Shown piece after piece: positions 16,672-27,975 of a stretch of DNA of 64,000 nucleotides. Source of the DNA: Isochrysis galbana (taxonomy: Eukaryota; Haptophyta; Isochrysidales; Isochrysidaceae); assembly GCA_018136815.1 (NCBI GenBank), contig CM030931.1, forward strand, positions 1,963,398 to 2,027,397, given 5' to 3'. The position numbers and the translations under genes are program-made. Every line of letters begins with the position of its first letter. Within the stretch, counting starts at the first letter, position 1. The notes under the pieces were generated by a model, which saw nothing but the letters and a program-made list of their open reading frames with translations, was not told the origin of the DNA and did no database searches.

Positions 16672-19600
16672 ATGGCTTCTCTCGGCCTCTTTGGTGATGA
16701 TGAGGCAGAGCTCAGGGCCGAGCCTAAGGAAGCAGACGTCTTCAAGGGCAAGGGGAAGATGCGCGAGCAGGACAAGCCGATTGAGATGCCCGAGACTTCG
16801 GAGTCGTACGAGCCGCAGGTCCGCCCGCTCATGGCTTACTGCTCGGCGCTGGCCGCTGGAGCACCAACCATCTCCCCCCCCTTTCTCTGCCTTCCCACAG
16901 CGGCTGATCAAGTTGCTCACACAGGGCAAGGCTCTACAGCAGATATTCGCTATTGAGTCACTTCCTACCACGGCATCCACGTACGGCTGGTACCAAGCGG
17001 AGCGGGTCGCCTCCGAGCTGCTGACAGGTGTGGTGCACCGCTTACATGACGAGGAGTACGCGATAGCAGCTGCACGATGCGTGTGCGAGCTCGCAGACTT
17101 GTCCGAGACAGAGTTCCCTGCGACAGCAGCGGAGCGATGCATCATGCACCCTGTAATGAGAGCAATCGATGCGACAATCAGGCACGAGTACATGTGCTGC
17201 GAATGGTTGCATGCTTTGATTTTGCTCCTGCCGCGGTTGAGTCGTGCGGCTATCGAATCGAGCGTCCTTCCATTTGCGCTCAAGCACGGTGACTCTTCGA
17301 CGTGCACCTCGTCGCGTCTATTGTGTTGCGTTCTGCTCGGCGCTATTGCCGACGCATGTGGCGATGGCCTCTTCGTAGAACGTAAGTTCCTCGCGAGCGC
17401 GCTCGGACTTTGTCAGGACACGGAGCTTGATGTGCGTTGTTGCATGTGCATGCAGCTGCCAGCCCTGGCCGCAGCGCTTGGGCCTTCCCTCTCCGAGAGC
17501 AAGATCGCCGCCGAGCTCGTCGAGCTCCAGGAAGATGAGCATCGGAGAGTGCGCGCGGAGGCATTCCGCGCCGTCATCGCACTTCTAAGGCACTCGTCCG
17601 CCGAAGTGGTCAAGGCAACTCTTCTACCGATGATACTCAAAACGATGCATGGATCTATGAAGACACTGCAAAAGCTCCAGGCGGAGGCGGCCTTCAACGG
17701 GCTTAGCTCGCCACCCTCACCCAGCATATATGGGAGAGCAGGTGTAGCACCCGAAGTCGTTCTTGATGAGGTTGCGGCTGCTGTGGACGCGCTGGTTTTG
17801 TGCGGGCTCCTGCCGAAGCAGGCAGCTAGTGACGACACAGTTGCGAATGAGTGCATGATTGCGGCGCCCTCTGAGCAAGCGCGAGAGGTGCTGGATTTGC
17901 TCGACGAGCTGTTGCGTGTCGGATGCAGGGTGAACAACCGTGGAATGCGCACTCGTGTTGCCGCCGGTTTTCCCTCGGTGGTGCGTGCATGGGCCGCGCT
18001 CGGACATGTGGACAGGGCAGCATCACTTGCATCTGACTGCCTCTCAACTTTGGCGGAAGACGCTGATGTGTGCACAGAGCTGTCGGTCTCCTTGCTGCCC
18101 CTCGCGCGCATAGCACGCTCGACGAGTGCATCTATCGACGTCCTGTCCGTGTTCCTGCGCCTGCTCAAGCGTGCCTGCTCGTCTGAGCCTAATGGTCCTC
18201 CCCAGCCCAAATCGACCGCGGGTCTCGCGTACCGCGCCGAACTCATAGCTCTCAACCCGTTGGACCCATTTGCCGACATAGAAGACAAAGACACAAGCGC
18301 AGAAGGTAGGTGTCATGGGTGCATACCCGTAGGCCGAGAGATGCAGGCAATGGCTCCTGGTTGACAGCGGCCAAATTACTGGGGGACTCTTCTGTTCTGT
18401 GGCTCAGCGCAACTCCCCCTTTTGGGTCTTTGGTTGCCAAGATGATGCATCCGACCAGCTCACTGCGTGGCGACCCCTGCTCTACTCAGGATCCGCCTCG
18501 ACGATAGCCCACATGCTAGGGAATTCAGCACAATTGGTGGCGGCGCTTTCTGCTGAAGAGGGGCCTGTTGGGAGCGGGTCCAATGTGGCGCGTGACGTCC
18601 TGGCGGCCCTGCTTGCTTTGGAGACACTTGCTGAGGGGCATGGTCTCATCATGGAGGCGCTCATCAACCAGGTGGATGAGTTGGTGCCATGGCTTGATCC
18701 TGCATCCTTGCACTCACACGTAGTACCTCTGGCCATGCGGGTCGTCGCAAGCAATAGTTGGCAGCGTCACAAGCGTGGTGCGGCGCGCATCGTTCTCCTT
18801 TGCCTACGACGCTTGCGATTCAGCTCTCAACGTGCAGAGGTGTCCGCGTGGGTAGTCGCCTTGGCGTCCCATCCCTCCTACCAAATGCGCCTGGTCTTCA
18901 TCGATATGCTGCGGCAGCTGCTCGCCGCGGCGCCTTCTACCGGCTGCTCGCGCCAATTTCTTAAGGTACGCGCGACAACAGGCATGCATAGAAGGAGGGG
19001 GGGAAGTGGTATCGAACGCGCCAAGTGCCACAGCAACCTCGCCCTGTGATCATGGAGCACGCGTTGCACCATTACTTCTGCAGTCCAATGGCTTCCTTGA
19101 GGCCTTGTTCCCGCTCTCCAAGGACAAAGTGCCCAACGTCCGGATCCAAGTCTGCCAAGTTCTCCTGCCGATCAAGCGCTCTCTTAGGTTGCCGAGCGAC
19201 TCCGCGTCACTCGAGCATCTGTATTCTGCGCAGGTGCGGAGCAGATGGCGGTGATAGAGGGCTGCTAGATGAAGACCATTGCTGAGGGCGTCATCTCCAA
19301 TTAGGCATGCCCTCATGAAGTTGACCCCTAGCTCGCGCTACGTCCTTTCCGTGACCGCAGCGCTCACTCAAATCAGACCCAGATGTGGATGTTCGATTAA
19401 CCATGGATGCCATCGACAACGAGTTGTCCGACATTGAGGTGCTTCGCGAATCGCTAGCAGCCGCGCGCCTTCACAGCCTCTCGCCTGCTGAACAGGAGGC
19501 GGAGGTACTAGATGCCGAGCGCTCGGCGGAGGAGGAGGCCCTCGTGCAAGCTGAGCAGGTGTGTTTGGCTCTTCCAGCATCGCAGCCTTGCGCATCGGCC

Positions 19601-19854
19601 AGCTGTTGACGGCCCTGTTCCTTCTTTGTCCTTTGAGGTTGCTGCTCCGACGTGATTTCGCCTTGATCCCGCTCTCCTCGTCATCATAGGAAGAGAAGGT
19701 CGAAAAGGTGAAGTCGTCAGCTAATGAGATGGTTGAGCGAGCCCGAGCTTCTCGCGCGTCTGATTCCGCGTCCAGCAACCCCACGGGGCGTGCACCGCGC
19801 CTCTCTCCGACAAAGTCTGGGTTGCGCGGTACCATGAGCTCGAGACGATATTGA
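16672..19854 (+). CDS. HEAT-repeat protein phosphatase 4 regulatory subunit 4-like
   Basis: Six exons: 16672-16818, 16901-18328, 18408-18965, 19084-19233, 19361-19558, 19690-19854, all phase 0, about 881 residues. The body is an all-helical HEAT array, including LDVRCCMCMQLPALAAALGP and KVPNVRIQVCQVLLPIK. The C-terminus DVDVRLTMDAIDNELSDIEV followed by an acidic Glu/Gln coiled coil and a Ser/Arg tail has the same order as vertebrate PPP4R4 (helices, then DVLAIVKRTV-type helix, acidic helix, Ser-rich tail). The family binds the PP4 catalytic subunit; a role here is inferred. The donor of intron 2 could also be at 18306, but only 18329 keeps the frame. The start has a pyrimidine tract before it. 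Confidence 0.78.
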
Positions 19855-20588
19855 GACTCATGGCGCGCGCGATGGCGACCCCCCTCACTCATGCTGATAC
19901 TGAGCTCCTCGACCCATGGATGACCCAGCGACGTCGCCGCCAAATTCACAAGACTTCCCTGTTGGGTCGCACTGCATGCGGACGTATAGCTGTATGGTGG
20001 ATAGCGCGTGGGCCAGCTGGTTGCTGCCCCGCCTTGCCTGGCGACTAGAGCTGGGCGGCGAGCGAGGGCCGCATGAGTCGAGCCACGATGTGCCCTTCTC
20101 CCGTTATTGGAGTGAGAAGTGAGTCTCCACGCCATCCCCGCCTGTCTTTTGTGTTTGTTTTGCACGTGATACCGCTAGTGTCAGTGTGCGCCCTAGCTGT
20201 ACTCTGTTCGGCGCCCGGCAGGCCCCATTTCCCTTAAGCTTTATTCAAGGTGCATGCTTTATGGCCTTTGACGCGCGTGAGCTGAGCGGTAAAAAGATGC
20301 GCGCGGCGCATCGCGCCGCGCTCTCCGCCTCTTGCCACGGTGACTACCACGATAGTGCCGCTGTGACACACACCGATGAACATACCTGAAACCGCACCCC
20401 CATATTCATATTCCCGCGCTCCGCTACCTGCTCAAGCATGTGCATGTGCGCTCGGCCCTTATGCTTATGCTACGGGTGTAGGACGGTATCGGTTCCTGTA
20501 GAGTTTGCAGTATTGTGTTGGGGAGCTTACTTCATACGTCGGGTATGATAATCAAGCAGGACTGGGCAGAGCTTGAAATTAGCTCTCA
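19855..20588. other. intergenic between two convergent genes
   Basis: 3' flanks of the PP4R4-like and glycosyltransferase genes. A GCGCGCGGCGCATCGCGCCGCGC hairpin-type palindrome is at about 20297-20320. Nothing else recognised. Confidence 0.5.
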
Positions 20589-21707
20589 CTAGTTTGGCCT
20601 ACTCGCGAGAACACTTGTGAGAATGCGAGAATATTGTTTTGCCTCATGCTCTGGCGAATGCTCACTTGCTACCATTTCCTGTGCGGCCGACCCCAGCTTG
20701 TTGCACACGGCCGCGTCTTCAAGAAGGAGCCGTGCCTGGGCGACAAGATCGTGAGGTGATTCCGCTAGCATGCCGGTCGCCCCATGCTTCACAAGGGTGG
20801 CATTACCTGTGTTGTGCCGTGCCAGCACTGGAGTTCCTATCGCAAATGCCTCTAAGATTGAGTTGCACATTCCCTCGGAGACAGAGGTGTTAAGCACCGC
20901 TAAAGCAGCTCTCATCGCCAGATGTAGCTTGCGCTGGGAAAGCGCACCGCACCATGCAACCGCGCGCGGAGGATCCAAGGTCCTGATGGCCTTCTGCACA
21001 TCTGCCGAGTATTCGGCATCCAGTTCGGGACCGACGATCCGCAGCACCACGGCACTGCCGTCTTTGCGCCATTCGGCCACCGCCTGGGCTGCGAACAAAA
21101 CATCTTTCACTGGGCGAAGTCCTGCGGGTAGAAGCAAAAGACGTTCGCCATGGCGCACGTCAAGCTCATCGAGCACAGTCCGCTCCTCCTCCGCAAGGTC
21201 GATATCCTCAATTGCACTCCCATCCAAGCTCCGGGCTGGGACTGCAACAACTATCGCCTGAGGCACCAGGTGAGCTTTCGCGGAAACCGTCGGGGAAGCC
21301 CGGATGAGAGCATCTAGCATATCCTGGGTGAATGCGACGATGGCACGCGCCTCGTTGAGCGCCTGCTCCATGATGAGCCGCTTCTCCGGCTGATGTACAT
21401 GGATGTTGACGTCTGTGCCGCCGAGCACGATGACATATGGCACACTCAGCCCGACCATCAGCCTGCCGCTGCGATAGGCGTGGATGCCGACGACAAGCTC
21501 AACCCGCTCCTCGCGCACGCGCCTTTCCAGAGCCTGCACGTCCTCGAACGATCCAATGTCGGCGCAGGTAGAAGTCGCAGGTGCGAGCGCCGCAGCGAGG
21601 CGGTGCGCAGTAACGCAGTTGCCTGTGTGCTCGCGCAGCGAGGCGAGGAGCAGGACGTGGGGCAATCCGAGGGGAGGTGCTGCCTCGCCCTCCATTTCCT
21701 TTTCCAT
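20589..21707 (-). CDS. GLT1D1-like glycosyltransferase (GT4 type)
   Basis: Single frame of 372 residues. N-terminus HVLLLASLREHTGNCVTAHR, then VPYVIVLGGTDVNIHVHQPE and ARAIVAFTQDMLDAL, match the acceptor half of glycosyltransferase 1 domain-containing protein 1. The donor half has LLLPAGLRPVKDVLFAAQA, RIVGPELDAEYS, and LNTSVSEGMCNSILEAFAIG followed by TPVLARHNTGNATLVKHGATG, the E-x7-E and GN motifs of GT-B enzymes. The order and length match animal GLT1D1 closely. Donor and acceptor are unknown. Cytosolic: no signal or membrane segment. The start is the first Met after a purine-rich leader on this strand. Confidence 0.88.
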   Translation of the reverse strand: MEKEMEGEAAPPLGLPHVLLLASLREHTGNCVTAHRLAAALAPATSTCADIGSFEDVQALERRVREERVELVVGIHAYRSGRLMVGLSVPYVIVLGGTDVNIHVHQPEKRLIMEQALNEARAIVAFTQDMLDALIRASPTVSAKAHLVPQAIVVAVPARSLDGSAIEDIDLAEEERTVLDELDVRHGERLLLLPAGLRPVKDVLFAAQAVAEWRKDGSAVVLRIVGPELDAEYSADVQKAIRTLDPPRAVAWCGALSQRKLHLAMRAALAVLNTSVSEGMCNSILEAFAIGTPVLARHNTGNATLVKHGATGMLAESPHDLVAQARLLLEDAAVCNKLGSAAQEMVASEHSPEHEAKQYSRILTSVLASRPN

Positions 21708-22839
21708 CCCGCCCCTGCCCCTTCCCCCTCGTGCCCTCTCCCTCCCCCTCCCTCCTCACTTGGCTCTGAGCCGCCGAGTCGGCCGACGCCGCTGAGCCGC
21801 GCAGAACAGATCCACAGATCCTCCTGCCAGGGAGGTACAATAGGTAAACTAGAAGGAGTACAATTACACTCCCGAATCTTCACGCCATGACCTCATGTCT
21901 TCGTCAGAGTGTTCTTGTTCTTGTTGTGCGAGCATAGCCTTATTGTTTTGGGACCGTGCCCTCGGCGGCAACGGAGCCCCTACCCCGCGATGGGGGTGTG
22001 CGCTGTTGGCTGTTGGCGCATGGCTTGTCCGGTGTATGGACGGCTAGGGTTGCTAGCCAATAACATGATACATGATACAAGAACAAGATGCAAGATTCAG
22101 AAGCTGCAACCTGCAACCTAAGGTTCCGTTTTTTTCTTTTTCTGCCGGCACCCCTCCATTTTGGTATAAAATTATAACAGTACCCACGTACTCTTTGAGG
22201 GGCGATAGGAGATCGGCCCCCCAAAGGGCGCCCGGGGAGGGGAGTTCCGCGGGGGATAGTGTCCACGCTCCAAAGTCAAAGAAAGTCCTTCACCGTTCAT
22301 CGGGGGGGAAGAAATTATAAGAATTGTGAAATGTCCACGCTCCAACTAATATCTAAGTAAAGGGGGAAGGGGGGGTCTCACACTATTATTATACTACTAG
22401 TAGTAGATTATAGGGGTCACCGAGGTATCCTCCCTTCCGCTCCCCCCAGCTCCCTCCCGCTCTGCTCCCAATTCCCAATAAAAATAATCTTAACTGGGAC
22501 GAGTATGGGCGTATGCGTATGGGCACCTTCACCAAGATTCGCATTCGGTGACTAACTTGACGACAGAAGAAAAGATGCGATCAAAATCAACGCCAAGTCG
22601 CTGAGTGCTGAGTGTTGCCATCGGCCATCGGCAATCGGCAACTAGTCGCGCCTTGAGTGTCTCGATTGATTCATCAACTATAACTTTGCGTTTGACGTTT
22701 GACCGCAAAGACACCGGCGGCTAGCGCGGCGCTTTGTTTGGCCCTCCTCCCCGCCGGGAGTCGGGTGAATGAAATTCTGGATTGGGTCGGGCAACTCCAT
22801 TTGGGTGTTTGGACTGGGGAGGAAACGGCGAACGACGGG
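21708..22839. other. intergenic, no gene seen
   Basis: The first part is the 5' flank of the GLT1D1-like gene. 22737-22800 (CCTCCCCGCCGGGAGTCGGGTGAATGAAATTCTGG type) is repeated in reverse at 35437-35490. No coding or RNA signal found. Confidence 0.5.
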
Positions 22840-23115
22840 CTAAGTTGCTAGAGTGCAACGACGCAGCGAACAACGACGGACAACGATCCTGAGGACAATA
22901 GGACACACCGACTCACGGACACACCAGAATCATTCATCTAACTAAATAAACCAAGCGGAACATCAAGTAACCGAGACCCCAAATAGCCGATAACTTAAAC
23001 ACGTCGCGAGAGACGGAGAGAGAGAGCGCGAGAGGGAGCGCGAGAGCGAGAGAGACTCCGCAGCGACGCAGCGACGGCCGGAGCGTGTCTGATGTCTGAG
23101 TCGGGGGTCGACAAG
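22840..23115. repeat. dispersed repeat, shared with 8035-8225
   Basis: Matches the 8.0-8.2 kb repeat through GGACACACCGACTCACG, CAGAATCATTCA, CACGTCGCGAGAGACGGAGA, a GA/GC-rich patch, and GACTCCGCAGCGACG. The upstream half of the 7.9 kb repeat is absent here, so one of the two copies is partial. Confidence 0.75.
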
Positions 23116-23224
23116 CATCAAGTAGAGTGAGATGTGAGACCACGGTCGAGCTGGAGCTGGGTTTGGCGTTTGGCGGAAGCGGTCGAGGCGGCGACCGCGG
23201 TCTAGGGACGGCTCAACGACGACA

Positions 23225-23790
23225 CGACAACTAAGTTTATACTTAGTTCGCCCATGGGTCATGGGGGGGCACGAGCCCCCCTCTCTCTCCACTCCTCCCC
23301 TGCCTGCCATGGGGGAGGAACCACCCACTCTCCTGGCACGCCTGAAGGCCTGCCAGAATCACACTGCCCTGCTGACCCATCCCTCTCCCCTCAGGCACGC
23401 CTGAATCGCCCGCCCTGGCCTGTCGTGGGCAGCCCATCCCTCTGACTAGCCCCTCCTCCCCCTGGGCCCCCCTGTTCAGGACCCCCAGCCAACTCCAGTC
23501 GACCCGCAGGGGCTCGGAGCGCCAGCGAGAGAGAGTTTGGAGGGGCCAGGGGCCAGGGCCATGCCCCAGCCTCACCTGCAGCGTGGACTCGAGGAGAGGA
23601 CGCGCTGGGGTGTGCGGGGTCGGTGCATGCTGCATGCACTAGGAGGAGGACAAATATCGAGGGGAGGGGGCAGTGCCCCCACCCCCCGGTATCACTCGGA
23701 CACCTGGCCCGTCAGGCATGGCGGGATTCCGGGACTGAAACGTTATGTCCAATTAGCTAGTGGGGTTGGCTAGGATATAACATTGATTAT
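23225..23790. repeat. GC-rich dispersed repeat, reverse copy of 1-865
   Basis: Inverted relative to positions 1-865, from ACAACTAAGTTTATACTTAG at 23229 to GGTTGGCTAGGATATAACATTGATT at 23790. Both ends of the family can be read by comparing this copy with the one at 1213: TGTTATATCCTAGCCAACCC at one end and AAGTATAAACTTAGTT at the other. The middle is shorter than in the 1-865 copy (deletion of 250-420 or so). Confidence 0.8.
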
Positions 23791-24119
23791 TTTTTTAATC
23801 CACGACGACACGACTGCCGCGTCGAAGTCTTCCGCGTCCGGCGTGCGATGCGCAACGCGCAATGCGAAACGCATCGGCGACACAGCTCGCTCCTCCTCTC
23901 CATCCTTTTCTTGGTCATCGTCCTTGTCCTCTGAAGGGGGCATGGCGCGCGCAGGTAACATGCGCCGCTTGAGAACGGCAAGAATTTCAATAAAGGGACG
24001 CGAGAAAACCGTCAAAACCCGAGGTGAGAAAATGTTCCACGCACTTGTTTGTTGTTTGCAATTTGAAACAGTCTGCATGAGATGCACGACCGGCTGCAGT
24101 TGCAGTAGAAACAAAAACA

Positions 24120-24500
24120 TCTGAAGATTCTGGGCTACACACCTACTAGACTAGGGTACTCCCCTATCTCTACAGACATCGCCCTTAACTTCTCTTTCCT
24201 CCACCTCCTCCTTTTCCCCCCTTCATTCCTTTGTCTTCGGTATCCGGGGTTCGGCTCAGGTGCGCTACCACGAGCCTGGTTCAGGCAAAAGCCGCAAAAG
24301 TGCGGCGGGAGATGTGTACTTTTCGTTCTTCCAAAAGCGGAGGCCGCGATTCATCGGCGATTCTCCAGGGACAGGAACAGGTATATTACGCGCGCGTATA
24401 CACTTACACTTGTCCGCAGGCACACTTCCGACAGTCTTGCCCCAGTCCGCCCCTTGCGTCAGGCCCGTCATTGTGCACGCGGCCCCCCCACACTGTTGAC
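24120..24500. repeat. rearranged copy of the CTTGTC..CTTCAGA repeat
   Basis: The AACATCTGAAGATTCTGGGC end and CATTCCTTTGTCTTCGGTAT block (24116-24242) are in reverse orientation, whereas CTTGTCCGCAGGCACACTTC, CTTGCCCCAGTCCGCCCCTTG and GTGCACGCGGCCCC (24408-24490) are in forward orientation. This copy is therefore internally inverted compared with 3985-4262 and 62455-62720. Confidence 0.65.
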
Positions 24501-24722
24501 TACTACGGGTGCGCAAATGCAAATGCTGACCTGACAAATACAAATGTCACAGTTGCTAGAAGCTTCAATACTACATCACACAGCACCATTTACAGACGTT
24601 GTGCACCTAGCGGAGTTTGATGGGCATGAGGAAGGCGATGCCGCTTAGCTTCCGAAATGGGGGCAAGTCTACCCGATTTGCTGGCAAAGTTCGTTGCGCG
24701 ATCGAATCTACAAGTTGCGCCC
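24501..24722. other. 3' flank of DRC1-like gene
   Basis: Short spacer downstream of the DRC1-like stop codon; no feature seen. Confidence 0.4.
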
Positions 24723-27161
24723 TCAAGAACGGAAAGTGGATAATCCGTCTAGACTGATGACATGAGTTGGTGGCACATGCAGGTCCTCGTTCACCTTGGA
24801 GGAGAGGTATTGGTTGAGGAGTGCCTTCAGCTCATCGTTTTGCTGTTGCATCTCGCTCACTTCATTGATGAGGTTCCCACGGTTTACCAACAGCTGGTGA
24901 TATTTCTGCATCGCCCGGTCAAGGGCGTTCCAAACGCGAGTCGTCTTGTCACTGATGACATTCGACATGCGCTCCCAAAACTCACGCTCCTCGCGGCGTG
25001 TGCCCTCGTGCCCAGTATCCTTCGCCGAGCGCTTGGTGAACTTTATGCCGTCGCTACCCTGCCCCTCTGATTGGTGCTCCTCGACAAATGCCTTGATGGC
25101 CTTAATGGCATCATTGGGGTGGATGAGCTCGTGGTTGTCCGCATCGGCAAGGAAGAAGGAGAGGAGCTTCTCGACATCGGCGGCGCCCTCGACGCCGAGA
25201 ACTTTGAGTATGGAGTCAATTTTTAACAAGTTCTGCTCATCAGGCGACAGCGAATCTAACAGCTTCTGGATCTTGCCCTCAACAAGGAAGCCAGCTTCAT
25301 TGCACAAGAGCTCAAGCATCCTCTTAATATTCTCATTGTCCATTTGGCTGCGAGCGACCGCCCCATCTTCCCCATACCGAGAGTTCTGCAGCGTAGCAGT
25401 GCCCCCCGCCGCGCCATCCGTGCCCGATTTAAAAATCTGCTCAGAAGGCGGGAACCAGTTCAGGCCAAGCTGGTGCTCGTGGATGATCTTGTCGGCTTGC
25501 AAGACCTTGCGCATCAGATCGGTCACGATCTCCTCGTTCATCTGCCAGACCTCACGATAGCGCTTGGTGTCGGCAACCTCAAAGTGTTGGAACTTGTTCT
25601 GTAAGTCTTTGAACTGCTCCGTGATGCGTTTGTACTCCTCGGTGAGGTCTTGGTTCTGACTCTTGTATCGCTTCTCCTCGCGCGCATATTTGGCCTTCAG
25701 TGCACTTAGCACATCTGTCATCCTCGTCAACTTCTTCTTCTGCTGCTTGATTGTGTTGGCGTTCTCTGCGTCTCGCTCAACAAGCACGCGGTAATTGTAG
25801 TCGAGCTTCTCTTGGTTGAGTTGGTAGGTGGCACGCATCTCCTCTAGCTGCTGCTCAAGCGTCTGGATTTCGGTTTCGAGTTTGATCTTCAAAATGTTGT
25901 AGTCCTCCGCATCCTGCGTGGCGAGAGGCGAATGGGTCAGCGGTCCACGGTTGGTCGTGGAGAGGGATGGATGAGCGCTTCACGAGGCGGTCCACGACGT
26001 GGTACACCAAGTGGGCAATGCCAGGGGGAGCAAGCCCGCGGGAGGCCGCGCGGCTGCTGCAATCATGCGACGCACCTGAACTCGCTGCGCTTCGAGCTGG
26101 CGCTGGTCCTCGTCCACTCGCCTCCGTCTGGCTTCCATGTACTGCTCTTCTTTCTCTCGCCTCTTGTCCATCAATGCATTGATCTCAGTCTCGTGCGCCT
26201 GCATGAGCTCATGCCGCTCCTGCGAGCAAGATCGGACGAGCGTCATTGATGGTGTGTTGGCAGATGATACATCTAGGCAGAGCAATGCTGTGCGATTCTC
26301 TTGCATGCGAGGAGTGGGCCAAAACCAAACGGCAGTCCTCGACCAAGTCCCCCGGGCGTCGCGGCGAGCGCGATCCGGCCGCCACTCCACCTGCATGAAG
26401 GCGGTTTCCACCTCCTCGAGCTCGTCCTCATACGCCCTACGCAGGGCGGTAAACTGTCGGCCCATGCGTTCGAGTAGAGTGTCAACGTCTTCCGATTGCT
26501 TCTTGAGCGACTTGATGTACTCGTCGTCCTTCGCCTTGAGCTCGAGACGGAAGTCTTTGATCAGACGGTCCTTCGATTGGGTTATACGATCACACGCCTC
26601 GCGCTGCACCTCGATCTCGTGAAGGAGCTCTTGGGGGATCTCCTTGTCGAAGAGCGCAGACCACTTCATGGCGACGGCTGCGTTTTGGCGCGCTGAAGAC
26701 TCCGCCTCATATAGCAGCTTCTGGCGGCGGCTCTGTCGGTTGGACTCCTCGTTGATCCGCCGCTCGTTCTCGCGCATGTCGCCGGTGATGCGGACTTGGG
26801 TCACCTCGGCGCCACCATCGACCTGGAGCCAGTGGGACGGGGGCAAGCTTGGATGGGCGGTCTGCCGACCAGTCTTCAACGCGGTGTTCGAGCACGTGTC
26901 ACCTGGATCTTGTCGATGCGCGAGCGAGACTCTGCAATCTGCTGGTTGGACCTCGACTCAGCCTGCTTCTCCTTCTCCATGCGCTCTTTGTCTGAGGCGA
27001 GGGTGCAGGAGAGTAAAGAACCAGCGCGGCGGAGCGCGACCGGGAGAGACGGGCGCCGCCGCACCTTGCTCGCTGGTGACGACGTTCTTCTCCTCGATGC
27101 GCTTGCGCCGCGCCGCGATGCGCTGCTCGCGATCGAGCACAGGCTCTCCCTCGCCCTCCAT
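24723..27161 (-). CDS. DRC1-like subunit of the nexin-dynein regulatory complex
   Basis: Five exons on the minus strand: 27161-27065, 26991-26903, 26822-26391, 26219-26076 and 25913-24723, with phases that agree at every junction, giving about 650 residues. The protein is coiled coil throughout. Diagnostic stretches are SKDRLIKDFRLELKAKDDEY, LKKQSEDVDTLLERMGRQ, LEQQLEEMRATYQLNQEKLD, YNYRVLVERDAENA and TIKQQKKKLTRMTDVLSALK, all in the order seen in DRC1 (CCDC164). The end LNQYLSSKVNEDLHVPPTHV matches the family C-terminus. DRC1 is a core coiled-coil subunit that links outer doublets and holds inner dyneins, so this organism builds a motile 9+2 cilium. The gene is head to head with WDR35. The N-terminal extension of animal DRC1 is short here. 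Confidence 0.92.
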
Positions 27162-27183
27162 CGCCGCCTCCCTCCCTCTCTAC

Positions 27184-27238
<55 letters not shown>

Positions 27239-27488
27239 CCCCCCCCCTCTCCCTCCCTCTCTCTCCCCCTCCCCCCTCCTGCCGCCCGAGCGAGAGCCCC
27301 TCAGCCGCAACGACTCCCTTCCGTTCTTTTTACCCCATAGACAGGCTCTCTTTAATCTCGTTCGGATAGTCGGTGTCTCGGCGTGTGGGCCTCTCTACTA
27401 TAAAACTCTCCCTCTTGGCGCGGCCCCTCGCCCCCTTCGCCTGTTGAGGGGATGGCGGGCGGTTGAGGCAGGAGAGAGAGAGCGAGAC

Positions 27489-27537
<49 letters not shown>

Positions 27538-27975
27538 GGGAGGTTGGGGCAGAGAGCGTGAGTGTGGAGGCAAGGCGAGAGAGGAAAGAGGTCTGCCCCC
27601 CCCTCTCGGCGGAGAGCTGAAAGCATCATCCTGGAGCACGTAAGGAACCTAAGTAACGACACCCTCTCTTTCTCTCTCTCTCCCTCCGTCCCTTCTCCCC
27701 CTCTCCTCTCGCTCCAACCCTCTCTCCTTCATCTCGTGGCGCTGCTCTCGACGTTTTAGCTTGGCGAGACCCCCCGCGAGGATCCAATAAATGGCTTAAA
27801 AGACGTAAGAGAGAGGAAAATACTGCAGGAGCGCGGGCAGGCCAGCGAGCGGGCAGACGCGGCGCGGCGGCGGCCAACCGCTCTCGCGCCCCACTCCCTC
27901 CCTCCCTTCTCTCGCTCCCCCCCCCCCCCCCCCCATCGCTGCGGCATCTCCGGCTGTGAGGCGTGCGTGTGGAGC
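27162..27975. promoter_or_regulatory. shared 5' region of the DRC1-like and WDR35 genes
   Basis: An 814-bp gap between two divergent start codons. It holds a (CT)n/(TC)n tract at 27183-27236 and a C-run to 27250, a (GA)n tract at 27475-27538, and a CT-rich stretch at 27660-27735, with a C-run at 27918-27934 just before WDR35. No X-box, TATA box or other known site was recognised. That it is a bidirectional promoter is inferred from the layout. Confidence 0.5.

Noticed and set aside
15831-17307. Very long minus-strand open frames across 15.8-17.3 kb
   Set aside because: They arise from the pyrimidine tract and from the reverse of the PP4R4-like exons; no protein family is recognisable.
27162-27330. 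Coding sequence in the CT microsatellite upstream of DRC1
   Set aside because: Ser/Leu or Arg/Glu dipeptide translations are produced by any (CT)n tract.
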